Part shown: in pieces, positions 46,641 through 57,010 of the stretch
Layout: each line of letters starts with the position of its first letter
Numbering within the stretch: the first letter of the stretch is position 1
Translations under genes and position numbers: made by a program
NCBI GenBank assembly: GCA_030407085.1
Contig: CM059587.1
Location: 40,093,001 to 40,157,000 of the forward strand
DNA length: 64,000 nucleotides
Direction of reading: 5' to 3'
Source: Trichopria drosophilae
Lineage: Eukaryota; Arthropoda; Insecta; Hymenoptera; Diapriidae
The notes under the pieces: model-generated
The model's input: only the letters and a program-made list of their open reading frames with translations
Databases searched by the model: none
Told to the model about the DNA's origin: nothing

Positions 46641-48225
46641 TTATGTTTACGATATGTACTAAAAAAAATATTCCTTGCTATAAACAAGTGTAATTGATTA
46701 AAATATGTGTGTGATTTAATAAATATGAAGAAAGCATTATGACAAAATTGTTACGTTTAGTATAAGTATTTATTGTTTCTTAAATCTGAATGAAATACTT
46801 ATCAATTAACATGCAAATCATTTCTTTAATAATATTAGTCACTTTTTAAAGATAACTATTGCACTGAATACCGTTAAATGAATGTCAGATGGTTTGTTTA
46901 TATTAGTCATACATTTCATAATAGTAATGAAATGTATATTTGAACTCAGTGGTGCGGTGCATAAGTTTAATAATTTCGAAATTACGTTGACATAAGATAA
47001 TGTATCTACGTAATGTATATTCTACATAATGTATATCACAGAAATAGCAAGAAAAGTATTAAAGAATCAATTAAAACTTTCTGAAATATAGTATTTTTTG
47101 TTCTTTAGTAGAGCAAACAGCATTTTTCTTTTACAGTTGTCATGCAATTTTTAATAAATATCAGTTCCGTACTCTAAATTGCGAAAAACTCTCACAACTT
47201 GAAACAGTGAACAGTTGACTGTTAGAATCAGTGAATTCATACTGGCATAATATATACTGCACAATAAGTCGTGAATGCAACTACACTGAAAAAATGTCGT
47301 AGACAAAATGTTCAGTTGCCGATCAGCAACATATACGTTCTTCTAGTCAATTTAACTAAAATGAAGTTGAAATTACTCAATATTTGGCTGCTAACCGGCA
47401 ACCACATACTTATCCCTATTACTAATTACTTTCTCAGTGTATTGTATAATTACTCACAAATTCCGGTAAATTGTAAAAATTCTGGCTGTGTAAAGTTAAC
47501 TGTAATTATTGTAGACGGCCTCTTACATATTGCTAAAGAAAACCATTGAGACTTTCCATTGTTGACAGTATTATCGGCAGACCACTTTTGACACCCTTTA
47601 ACCCTTTAAAGCATACATTTTTCTTTACAATGCTTTAACTCCATTAACTTTAAATTACGGAAAATCAATAAACTTTAGAGTACGTTTTATTGAGCAACTA
47701 GTAGGTAATTGGTTATCGGCATCGAAAGGTAGCAAATGCCAAATGTAACCTGTAAACCTCGAGTATCTACTGAAAAAAAGGCGCTCTAAATCAGCTCACA
47801 TGCTCCTAGTTTCAACAAGTTTCAAACGTTGCGGTCTGTGCAGTACCAAAGATAAACCTCCCAGAGCTAAATTTCATCGCAGTGCTTGTAATGTGACACT
47901 TCGCATATCGGCAAATAAAACCGAATTTTTTAGAATGAGCTAGAAATCATCTGTTTAGAAAATAAATAAAAAAATCTTTTAAATGGAAAAAGAACTATAA
48001 TAGGCAATAAAATAAGAAAAAAAAACATCTAAAAGAATAATACAATTTTAAAAAATCTAAAAAAAAGATAATAAAACGACAAAAAAGAAGACAATAACGC
48101 CCAGTCCACTTTCGTGTCTCTAGTGTCTACTGAGTGCGATGCATACTACAAAGGCCTGAAATTTTGTGCACTTTATTTATGACGAATATAACAAATAATT
48201 TTTAGAGAATCCTGTGGTTGAACTT
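46641..48225. other. AT-rich stretch with a 92-codon unrecognised frame
   Basis: The frame at 47271-47549 starts just before an ACACTGAAAAAA phrase like a transposon end and has no recognisable motif. Positions 47570-47940 are a little more complex; 47990-48090 is a poly-purine AAAAAATCTAAAAAAAGA-like run. Nothing firm. Confidence 0.3.
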
Positions 48226-48229
48226 TTGG

Positions 48230-48420
48230 CTGCCCATCATTGTTACTGAGGGGTTTCTTGGGTTGTTGCTTACGAATCTGAAATCAGTTTTTCAAAATTC
48301 AAAATAGCGGATCCAATATGGAGGACGAATTTCTGGAAATCGATCAAAATCATTTTAAACTTGGTTCTTATTTTTTTGTTTAGTCACAGGTTACAAATTT
48401 TGAGTTTGATAAAAAATTGC
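48230..48420 (+). repeat. 122-bp-family single copy
   Basis: GGGTTGTTGCTTACGAATCT, CAAAATTCAAAATAGCGGAT and CCAATATGGAGGACG (48250-48335) reproduce the unit order seen at 27.7 kb. Confidence 0.7.
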
Positions 48421-50205
48421 AAAAAAAAAATAAAAAACAAAAAATTACAAAAAAAAGGTCTCTCCAATTCACGTTTACCTCCACAAGGTGAGAGTTGGGT
48501 AACATTAAAAATATTTCAATTATTTTGATATTTGAGAAACGTATATTGCTTATGAGAAGGATATAATCGTTCAAGTAACCACTTTGAATTTTAAATATCA
48601 ATTATTAAAGAACATAACATTTATAAGACTCTAGTTATTGACGTCCATCTCCACCAAGTGAGACTCGCCTAAAGTTATCAATATTTCAATTATTTTGATG
48701 GCTGAGAATTATTTAATATTTACAAAAATTATGTTATCATCAAATTGAAATAACCAAATTTAATTATAAACATCAAACACAACATTTTAAAATAGTAAAG
48801 GATTTTAATTTCTCCCTATATTTTATTAACGAAAATTCGCCATCGGTGTAGGCTAATTTGACATCGAGTCGATCTTTAGCCTCCCTTTATCATCACATTT
48901 CCATACAAAAAAGCACGTTTTTCGAGAAATAGTAAACTTTCTCGCATTTTACTATGAATACTTATCGTAATACTAACTATGCAGACGCCTTCTTTTTAGT
49001 CAAGAATTCTCTAACACAATTTGTGGAAACATAAGCTGGTTCTGAAAATTATTATTTGATACTGAGAAATGAATCCAAATTGAAAGCATTGTTTCTGTTT
49101 ATCTGTCGCATTGAAATCTTACAGAGGCGGCAAAAATGTGTGCATTTAAGTTTTTAATTTTAGATACAACTGACATATTTTGAGATGAGATACTATCAGT
49201 TTGTCTGTCATCGGGAATATTCGTATTCTCGTCTAAATCGTTATTATAACCTATTCTCTTCATACTCTCAAAATGTTCTACTGTTCAATATCGTTTACTT
49301 AGCCATTCATGTAGTAACTATGTATGAAAAAAATGTGCTGAGTAAATATATCAAAAAGTTAAATTTAGAATGAAAAATGCGTATTGGGCGTGAAATGCTT
49401 ATTAAACTAATGAAATCAGGCTGAAAACCAATTGTATTACAAATGAAAGTTGTACTTATACATGTAATAAATGACATTAAGCAAGAAGATACGTGTTTTA
49501 TTTCAAATCTGCCCGAAATTTTCATTGAAAAACACAAATTGGACATGTAGGTTATGTTTCAAGCAATACCATCAGAATACGATTAAAGACACCCTTTACA
49601 TCTCGCAAACGTTGTTACTATTCTTTTCTTTTGCTAACAACGTCTTAAAAGTTAGTATAAAAGCGTACCAAATTAAAACATCCATTTCATTAGCAGAATC
49701 ATAACTTCAAATAATCCCCTGATTATGTTTTCGATAACGTTGATGAATTTTAAGAAAATTTAGAGTATAGTTCAACATTTGTTATGGATTATACAAATAA
49801 TGGATGAACAATATAGAACTATTAGGAGAAAAAAAACGGAATGCCGTAGATCGATCGCATTACTGATTTAAATACTGGCAATTGTTTTTAGTTTTCCCTT
49901 AGGGCGCATTCGAAGCTGAACGGAGTACCAAGTTTTAATTTGTCTTAAAATGATGGGGAGTAATTCGTAGTAATTAACTCGATAATGAGATCAAATTATT
50001 ACAAGTCCCTTTTGCATTAACAACCTATTGTTTCTAAATTACCTTATTGAGAATTCTTGCAAATCCGCAAGGGAACAAACCTTCAAATTGTAATGTAAAT
50101 ATTGAAGCTATATGGGTGAATGGTGCCGTATAAATGCACAATTACATTCATTTAAATTATTTTTTATTAAGATATTATCCTAGATATTATATGGAAATGT
50201 ATCAT
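48421..50205. other. AT-rich DNA with a complex block near 49.9-50.1 kb
   Basis: Most of this interval is featureless. About 49890-50090 is unique, balanced DNA with homeodomain-type TAATTA motifs and a CTTGCAAATCCGCAAG-type hairpin near 50057. It resembles regulatory DNA. Small frames at 49185-49704 are not recognised. Confidence 0.3.
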
Positions 50206-50212
50206 GTAACGT

Positions 50213-50310
50213 ACAGTAGGACCTGCGAAATTGACCCCCTCTAAATTGACCGACTTGCCAAATTGTCTCGACGGAATCCCTCGAAATTGGCTGCCAAAGG
50301 GAAACGCTTT
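50213..50310 (+). repeat. Possible pogo/Tigger-type transposon end
   Basis: TACAGTAGGACCTGCGAAAT (50211-50230) has the CAGTAGGNCCT opening typical of pogo-like inverted ends. It continues with AAATTGACC/AAATTGGC words about every 17 bases. No opposite end was found, so at most a solo end remains. Confidence 0.35.
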
Positions 50311-50511
50311 CCTCAACTCTTCTCTGAAATAAATTGATGTATTATCTATAAAAATACAAGGATTAAAAAAAGAAATATTTATTGCAGGTACTTTTTACTA
50401 ATTTTAAAGATAAATGAGCAATTGATTGAAACTAATCAAAATTTTGACGAATCGAGGTTAAGAAAGTAAGGTTAAGATAACGGAAAGTGGGGATCACCTC
50501 CCCTTCGTCCG

Positions 50512-50579
50512 TTTTCGTAACGTGCAGGGGTTCTGAAGAGGGTCTCGAGAGGTCCGAAACATTGGGTGTTCCACGAAAA
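50512..50579 (+). ncRNA. Hammerhead-ribozyme-like sequence
   Basis: CTGAAGA (50533-50539) is followed by a 6-base helix II with two GU pairs (GGGTCT, CGAG loop, AGGTCC), then GAAA (50556-50559). The last A plus CA pairs with TGT across a TTGGG loop (helix III), followed by T as the NUH cleavage base. An outer helix I pairs TTTTCGT (50512-50518) with ACGAAAA (50573-50579), and GG with CC lies nearer the core; a TT interrupts the inner helix. The CTGAAGAGGG-to-TCCGAAA stretch matches the tail of the PLE at 44.2 kb, so this is likely a solo PLE terminal fragment. Confidence 0.45.
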
Positions 50580-50875
50580 TTTTTACTTTTATAATTCCCC
50601 CACCCCCTTTTCAGTTACATATTTTATTTTGATTTGTTTATAATTGGTCCATTCAAAGTCCATAACTAAATTTATTTATTCCACGTCCATATTTAAATTG
50701 TCGATGCTTTTGTTTAACCATTTTCTTATCTTTCAAAAGCATAGAGTCATGTTCCATCAGCATGGTTTTGTGCTTTTTTAGAAAATCGTGAACAAAAAGC
50801 ATGGTGGCAATTGCAAAACCATGATGCAAAACCTAGAAATTTTTAGTATTATCCTGGAAAATCTTGGTTGATTGC

Positions 50876-51211
50876 ATGTTTACTATTCAAAGCGCATTTA
50901 ATGCAATAACTAATTCCCTAAAGACCTGTTTTTATGTTTTATTGCTGTATGTGATGTCAGATGGCGTGGCGCCAAGTGTTGAATTGGTAAATGTCGAAAA
51001 TAAAGGAAAGATTAAAAAATTAAGAGGTACTACGTTCTCAATCTCGGGAATTGGGCATCTTCACTCGGAAAATTCCAAATGCCGTTTGTTAATTTACGTC
51101 TCCGATAGATGTTCGATTTTTTTAAAAGCCGATACGAAATGCTACGTAAGCTACAGAAGCACCATTAATCATAATTCGATTCGCGCAAAACTTGAGTGTC
51201 AGTACGGTTAA
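50876..51211 (+). other. Unrecognised 111-codon frame
   Basis: ATG at 50876 opens a frame with a hydrophobic segment (CFYVLLLYVM) followed by a hydrophilic part (NVENKGKIKKLRGTTFSISG and onwards). No family is recognised. It lies at the left edge of a 1.2-kb block of complex unique DNA, so it may be an exon or a chance frame in conserved non-coding DNA. Confidence 0.22.
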
Positions 51212-52430
51212 TATCTCATCTGCAGATGTCAGGATAGAAGAAGCTTCCAGTCGATTTTCCACGAGAGAATTGTCTTTAGTATGCGACGATGAACGTTTAA
51301 TAATAAGCTTCTAGACAACCGTGAACGATTTCATTAAATTAACTCCCTTCTAATTTAGTACAGTTTCTAAGGGTCCATTTTTGCTTCATTCTCAGAATTT
51401 AAGGGATTCTGCAATCTGTGCTTTGGGTCGAATATCAAGAAGGCGCTTGGTGAAAATGCTTATCGAAGGAAAAGATCTTTATACCCGTTTGTCGCGAGAA
51501 ACTCTAAGGGAAAGAAGACTTCAAAGCAGCTTTTGTATTTATTGAAACGATCAATAACGCAATAAAATATATTTATGAAGTCCGGATATTACGAAAGTGA
51601 TTTATTCTACGAGTGCTGCAGCAATGAGCGAAAGAAAGCGTGCCGGTCGAAATGCGAAAGCAGCCAGTTTCGCACTTTTGGACGTTAATACAGCGATAAA
51701 AAATTAATTTGCTCATTAAGATTATGTAGCTCCCTGTTATGCCCATATAAAAACCGTCTTATAAGTAATTGGAACATCAATTTCCGCCGGGATAACGATC
51801 GTTCCACCGAGTATCATTTTTTTTTCAGCGACACTCGAGAAAAAATCTCCTTTGTATTCGAAAAAGCCCATTCATTATCATTGTAGTCAATGGCAAGGTA
51901 TTGGTAATCCCATTAGACTCGAGAGTAATTAATGGACTTTTGCCCATGTTTAGGTCCTGCACGGCCAGTAGCAAAGCACTCTGCGTTCTAAAAATAGCAA
52001 ACATTGAACGTTAAATTAAAAACGGCAATCCGCAGTAAAAATTTTTACGCGTGTATAAAAAGCGTGCAATATCACAATTAAAAATGGAATTAAATCCTCC
52101 ATTTTAAGAACCCGCTAAACTAAATTCACCTACTGGAAAAAAGTCCGAGCATCCGTTTTTATGTAAATCTGAAAAGAATAACTCCGTTATATGTACGGCC
52201 ATTGTATAACAATGGAGCAAACCCTACCTTTCCCTATACGTGCCTCGAAAAGCTCGTACAAGGTGGAGCTCCGGATTCTATACGTATGAGACTTGAGTTA
52301 CGTATCCAGTTTCGGAATCTTGATCACTATACATGTAGTATGTATATTCTACGTGTTAACCAAGTGCAACAGCGGGAACATCCTTACGTTTCTCTCTATC
52401 AACTTGGATGAACTTCCGAAATTACAAACA
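51212..52430. other. Complex unique DNA, candidate conserved non-coding elements
   Basis: For 1.2 kb the sequence is balanced, non-repetitive and CpG-containing, with interior stretches that look evolutionarily constrained: the GCTCATTAAGATTATG to CCATATAAAAACCG region (51710-51760) and the GAGTAATTAATGGACTTTTG region (51920-51939), which holds a homeodomain-type site. No long frame is present; the 69-codon frame at 52202 is unrecognised. It is a plausible enhancer cluster in an intron. Confidence 0.35.
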
Positions 52431-53085
52431 TGCATTTTACAGTGTTCTAGTCTCAGGGTATAGAATGTCAGATTGTTCTCGTTTAACAAAAAGGAATTCA
52501 TTTTTAAAAACAAAAAAAAATCAACAGCTAAATAGTTCCTACAATTTAAAACATGTTTTGATTAAATAAGACGTCGCTCTTTTTTCTAATTGAAATAATT
52601 ACAATTCTGGTTCATTTAACCCGTTACCGCCCAGAATTCTATGTTCCCTTATTTCATCGTGTTGAACAAAATAATTACCGACGGACAGAAGTAATGCCAA
52701 TTTTTATCGAATAGTTTTGTACTCTTCACATTTCTAAGGTTTATTTTTGTACTATCAATTTATTAATGTTGTCGCTGGTAGGCACAACATTTTTTTTAGT
52801 TTTATTCCAAGAAAACCTTCATTCTTATAAGAAAACTCTGTTCAATCTGTTTCAGACCATGAATAGAGTATTAAATGATTTGTACACTAACCCATTCGCT
52901 GTGGACTACGTGTATACACGTAGTTATAAAAGACTGAGTAAACAGATAATAAACAAACAGATATACAGCAGAGTTAGTTTTTATTGGGTGTGTTGAATTT
53001 CTGAATCCGAATTTCAGGACAAAATTTTAAAACTTCAAACAGAAAATTCAATAAGGCTGCTTGACGTTAGAATAAAAATGCCGTC
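52431..53085. other. AT-rich stretch, nothing recognised
   Basis: AT-rich DNA with no supported feature. Confidence 0.4.
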
Positions 53086-53420
53086 CGTCATTTTTAATGA
53101 TTGAAAATTGACTCTAAATTCGCAATCAGCGTTTTCGAAAATATAAATATTCATATTTACACATATTTCAAATTAGACGGAAATATCGTAAAATTTTGAG
53201 GTCACTTTCGAGGTTACGGTCTGCACAGCGACAGGGTTAAAGTCCTAAAGGTATAATATCGAGATTCAAGTTTACAATGGCGCCTTTATCCGTGAAAATT
53301 TCTGGAACTTCGAATCTGTCAATGTTTTCCTTTTGTAAAGTTTATTAATAGAAAATAATGACTAATAACGAATTCGTAATTACGATTTAAATATTCAAAA
53401 TGGCGGCTGAAATATGCAAA
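53086..53420. repeat. Worn 122-bp-family fragments
   Basis: CGTCATTTTTAATGATTG near 53088, AATTCGCAATCAGCG near 53116 and, in the opposite orientation, TTCAAAATGGCGGCTG near 53393 are degraded pieces of the family. Confidence 0.4.
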
Positions 53421-53669
53421 CGCATCTGAAAAAATAATTGCAAATAAATCTTATTCAAAATATAATTACAAAAAAAATAATAATTACCAGTCGAAATACT
53501 CTGTTTCGTGTGTTATTTTTTAGAAAGTACACAATATTAAAATCAAAAGGCAATAAAATAATAAAATTCTTCGGATCAGTAAAAATAAGAGTTTCAGGAC
53601 CTGCAGAATTTCTGAAAAAAAAACATAAAAATATCACTCATAACACAAACAAAACAATAGTTATTTTTG

Positions 53670-54000
53670 TGCCATGGGCGTAAAATGAAGTTTTACGCCT
53701 CGATAATAGAACCCGAGAGACGGCAAAGCTTTTCATCAAAAAACAATATTTGAATCTCAGGCGTGGAATTACCCTCATGAACCTCGAGCCGCCTTTGTCA
53801 ACAACAATTTTTTTACAAAAATAAGTATTTTGATGCAGTAGGCGTAAAATGTTTATGCGCCTCGATTTGCGGGCCTAAAATGACCAAAATGTCTCCGTGG
53901 GCGTAACATTTATTTGATGTCCTAGGAGGCGTGAAATAAGCATTTTACGCCCTCAAATGAGGGCCTAAAATGAGCTTTTTACATCCACTTCATACAAAAA
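53670..54000. repeat. GGCGTAAAATG word-cluster element, copy C
   Basis: GGGCGTAAAATGAAG, TTTTACGCCTCGATAATAG, TAGGCGTAAAATG, GGCGTGAAATAAGC, TTTTACGCCCTC and GGGCCTAAAATG occur in alternating orientation. The stretch from 53695 to 53735 and the end near 53970-54000 match copy A at 22.4 kb. Confidence 0.65.
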
Positions 54001-54040
54001 TAAGTATTAGTGAATGTATACGAGAAAACAGTTGAATAGT

Positions 54041-55293
54041 AAAAATTTTGGTAAATCTTCGGATGATCCACGTGTTCGAAACGGGAAAAAGTACAACGTA
54101 TTTTCCACGTATTTTGGCCTCCTGAAAACGAATATCATGACAAAATTTGGCGCTCGGCCATATCTTGGCCGTTATTTCGAAAAAACAGCCAAAAACCCGT
54201 TTTTTTTCAGCTTCTTGCATTTATCTCGAGATATACATATCTGACGAAAAAATATTCCAAACAAAAAATGGAGGGCTTGAAATTCTCTATAAAAAAGGTT
54301 ATATACAATTTTGTCCTAATCGCAAAAGAAATCCCCTAAATTAATTCTGAAATCGACTTGTTATTCGTTGGTGACCCAGTAGCTGAGTTTCTCGATAGTG
54401 AAGTAAGTTTTGGTTTTTTCAATTGATAACCGAGTTTCAAGAGGTAATATCCCACGGTGAAGTGCTGGAGAGTGTGCGCATTCACATGAATAAAGACACA
54501 CACACATATACACTCACACAAAACGCCCTTTTTCAGGGCCACATGATGTGCAAAACCCGACCGAGCAACCTCCCCGCGGTGCACATCGGGTAACGCTAAT
54601 GCCGGCGGTCAGGTTAGGTTGGACATGGGTTAGGTTTTTTTTTAGCGGGGGTCTGGAGGGGCCGCAGCCCCCCCCCCCCCCCCCCACCAGGCGCGCAGTG
54701 TGTACAGGCAGTATAGTAATGGTAACTGTCTCATCCTCACCCGGTGTGGTGCAGGCAGTAGTAATGGTAAGGATGAGACAATTACCATTACTACTGCCCG
54801 TACCGCAGACCCCCCGCTAAAAAAAAAAGCCTAACCCTTGTCTAACCTAACCTGCTTTAACCTACTCAATCCTTAATAAACAGGTATTAGTGATAATTAA
54901 ACGGGCATGAAATGCGTCTTTTGTAATTACCAAGGCGGATGTAAGAAGCGCAAGACCGTTATTCTAAGGATTATCTATTTTTATCGCTATTTTACGAGCT
55001 TCCCATTGCCATTAGGACAAAAATGTATAGAACCCTTTTTGTAGAAAATTCAATTCTCTACCTTTTTTGTTAGGAACATTTTTTCGTCATATATGTATAT
55101 CTCGAGATAAATGCAAAAAACTGAAAAAAAAAACGGGTTTTTGGCTGTTATTTTGAAATAACGGCCAAGATATGGCTGAGCGCCAAATTTTGTCATGATA
55201 TTCGTTTTCAGGAGGCCAAAATACGTCGAAAATATGTTGTACTTTTTCCCGTTTCGAACACGTAGATCATCCGAAGGTTTCCCAAAATTTTAA
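54041..55293. mobile_element. Fold-back element with ~290-bp inverted arms and nested inner palindromes
   Basis: The left arm 54041-54330 and right arm about 55008-55293 are close reverse complements: both carry TTCGGATGAT, TGTTCGAAACGGGAAAAAGT, ATATCATGACAAAATTTGGC and TCTCGAGATATACATAT. Inside, a second inverted pair (54611-54656 against about 54805-54853) contains GGTTAGG/CCTAACC words and AGCGGGGGTCTG. Inside that is a perfect 17-base-arm hairpin, GGCAGTAGTAATGGTAA with its complement, at about 54752-54796. A C18 run occupies 54668-54685. The arm motif family recurs, worn, at 61690-61860. No protein is encoded; frames here are shadows. Confidence 0.8.
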
Positions 55294-55489
55294 ATTGAGT
55301 TAATGAAAAATATGAATCTGGTAACTAGGATTTTTCAAATCTTATATTAACATAATATATTAATATTCTATACTTAACGTAAAAAATATTAGATTTAATA
55401 ATAAAAATTTAAATACGATTTCTTTTATATTTATTTCGTTCAGTTGCTAAAATTGTAATATTAATATAATCAAAATTATGCTTAATTTT

Positions 55490-56500
55490 TAAAGTCCATC
55501 CACTAATAACTCACCATCACAATTATAACATTTTATTTCATATACAACTCCAATCCATTTTACCTTTTCATTTCAAGGTTTTATTTCTGAAATATTAACA
55601 TTATTTGTTTTATGAACAATTCTTATATTTTGATCTTTAAACATATTTTTTATTTTTCAGAAATTTCATGAACATAAGAAATATTAATAATTTTTAAATA
55701 ATTATTTTCTTCTGTAATGCTAACTACGTTATTGTAAATTTTTAGCACTCTTTTCTTAATATATTCATACATAATAGGATTTGGAAAACCATTTTCTTGT
55801 AGAATTTTTTAGCCATGTTTGAATGTTGTCCCTTTTTTTGTAGGTACATAGCATAATAGCTCTATCTAGTATCCCATAGGCTGTACCCATTTTATAAAAA
55901 AGTGGAAGAATTAGAAAATAATTCAGACAACCTCGAGGTAATGTTTTTTTATGATACTAATAAGTTTCTATTATATACTAACTATTCTTTTTATTAATAT
56001 CTAATTTATAATAAAATTTTGTATTATAGTAAATTTCTAAAGTAAATTTAATTCTATTTTTAAAACTTTTAATTTTGTTTAAACTCTTACAATATTGAAA
56101 ATATGAGATATAAAATTTTAGTGTAAATATCGTCAAAGTGAAAAGTTAATTTGAATGGTAGTATATTAATTTAAATGTTTTCAATGAAATTTAACATGTT
56201 CTATTTTATAATGAAAGTACGAACTATCTTTAACACTTATAATGTATTTAATTTGATTAGATATTGTTAACTATATAACATAAAATAGAACAGTAGAAAG
56301 AGAAAGATTATATGTAGATGAATTAAGAGTCGAAATAATAATACTTAAAGGTTAATTCTCCTTGTGCACTTTTGGTAAGCTGTAAGCTCTCCAAATTAAT
56401 CCATTACAACTATGCAGATATTTAGCTGTATTATCATTGATAATTTCAGATTTTAACCTTTTTACCAATTGAATGGTGACCTCCATTACACAGAACCTCT
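55490..56500 (-). mobile_element. Decayed Penelope-like element: reverse transcriptase to GIY-YIG start
   Basis: Read towards lower coordinates, ordered PLE landmarks appear. IWRAYSLPKVHKEN then PLSIIISTLNSSTYNLS (56240-56400) is the conserved RT motif around Gly-Leu-Pro-Lys-x-His-Lys. FDDIYTKI (about 56113-56137) keeps the catalytic Asp-Asp. EFTLEIYYN (near 56040) and TYWYHKKT precede YKMGTAYGILDRAIML (about 55850-55900). NIRIVHKTNN and GVVYEIKCYNCDGEL (55505-55560) form the start of the GIY-YIG endonuclease. The YIG part is absent and the element stops near 55490. Multiple stops and frameshifts make it inactive. In life the protein would copy element RNA into DNA at nicks made by the endonuclease. 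Confidence 0.78.
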
Positions 56501-56740
56501 TTATTTATTATTTATTACAGAACAAATAACTCTACACTTTCAAAAGTGCCGATACCACTACAATTTCCACCAGAATTTTGAACTTAGATAACTCCTGTAA
56601 CCATGATAAAAAAAATTACTAATTATGGAAATCGAAAACCCCACATTTCTTCTACTTGAAATTCAGAAGGTTTGCTTAAAATAAAAAAAATAACTTAAAA
56701 GCAGACTAGCTATGCAACCAAGTAAAGCGTAATAGGGATT
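56501..56740. other. AT-rich spacer
   Basis: This could be the eroded 5' part of the PLE, but no motif was readable. Confidence 0.3.
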
Positions 56741-57010
56741 TCTAGGTTAGATTAACGCGAAGTTCAAGACGATTCATAATGAATAATATTATCACCTTGG
56801 AATTTCCTTTTCATCGCGGATATTACAATCTGCGTTAAGCATAAATTAAGCTACGTTTTCGAAGTAAAACGCCTTCATTCCATTTAATTGAAAACTCGAG
56901 CGTCGAAACTTTCCCATTTTCCTCGCACATTGTAATTGCTGATCGATTTTCCAGTGCGGATTTCGGATTTTCAAAATTGACTTTTCGTTTCATCGCAGAA
57001 GCAATTTGTA
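56741..57010. other. Complex unique DNA, candidate conserved non-coding element
   Basis: The DNA is balanced, CpG-containing and non-repetitive, with homeodomain-like TTTAATTG and TGTAATTACA motifs near 56884 and 57008. No frame is present. It contrasts sharply with AT-rich neighbours. Confidence 0.35.

Noticed and set aside
54600..54855. Interstitial telomere (TTAGG)n array
   Set aside because: Only two or three degenerate GGTTAGG words on each side; not a tandem array.
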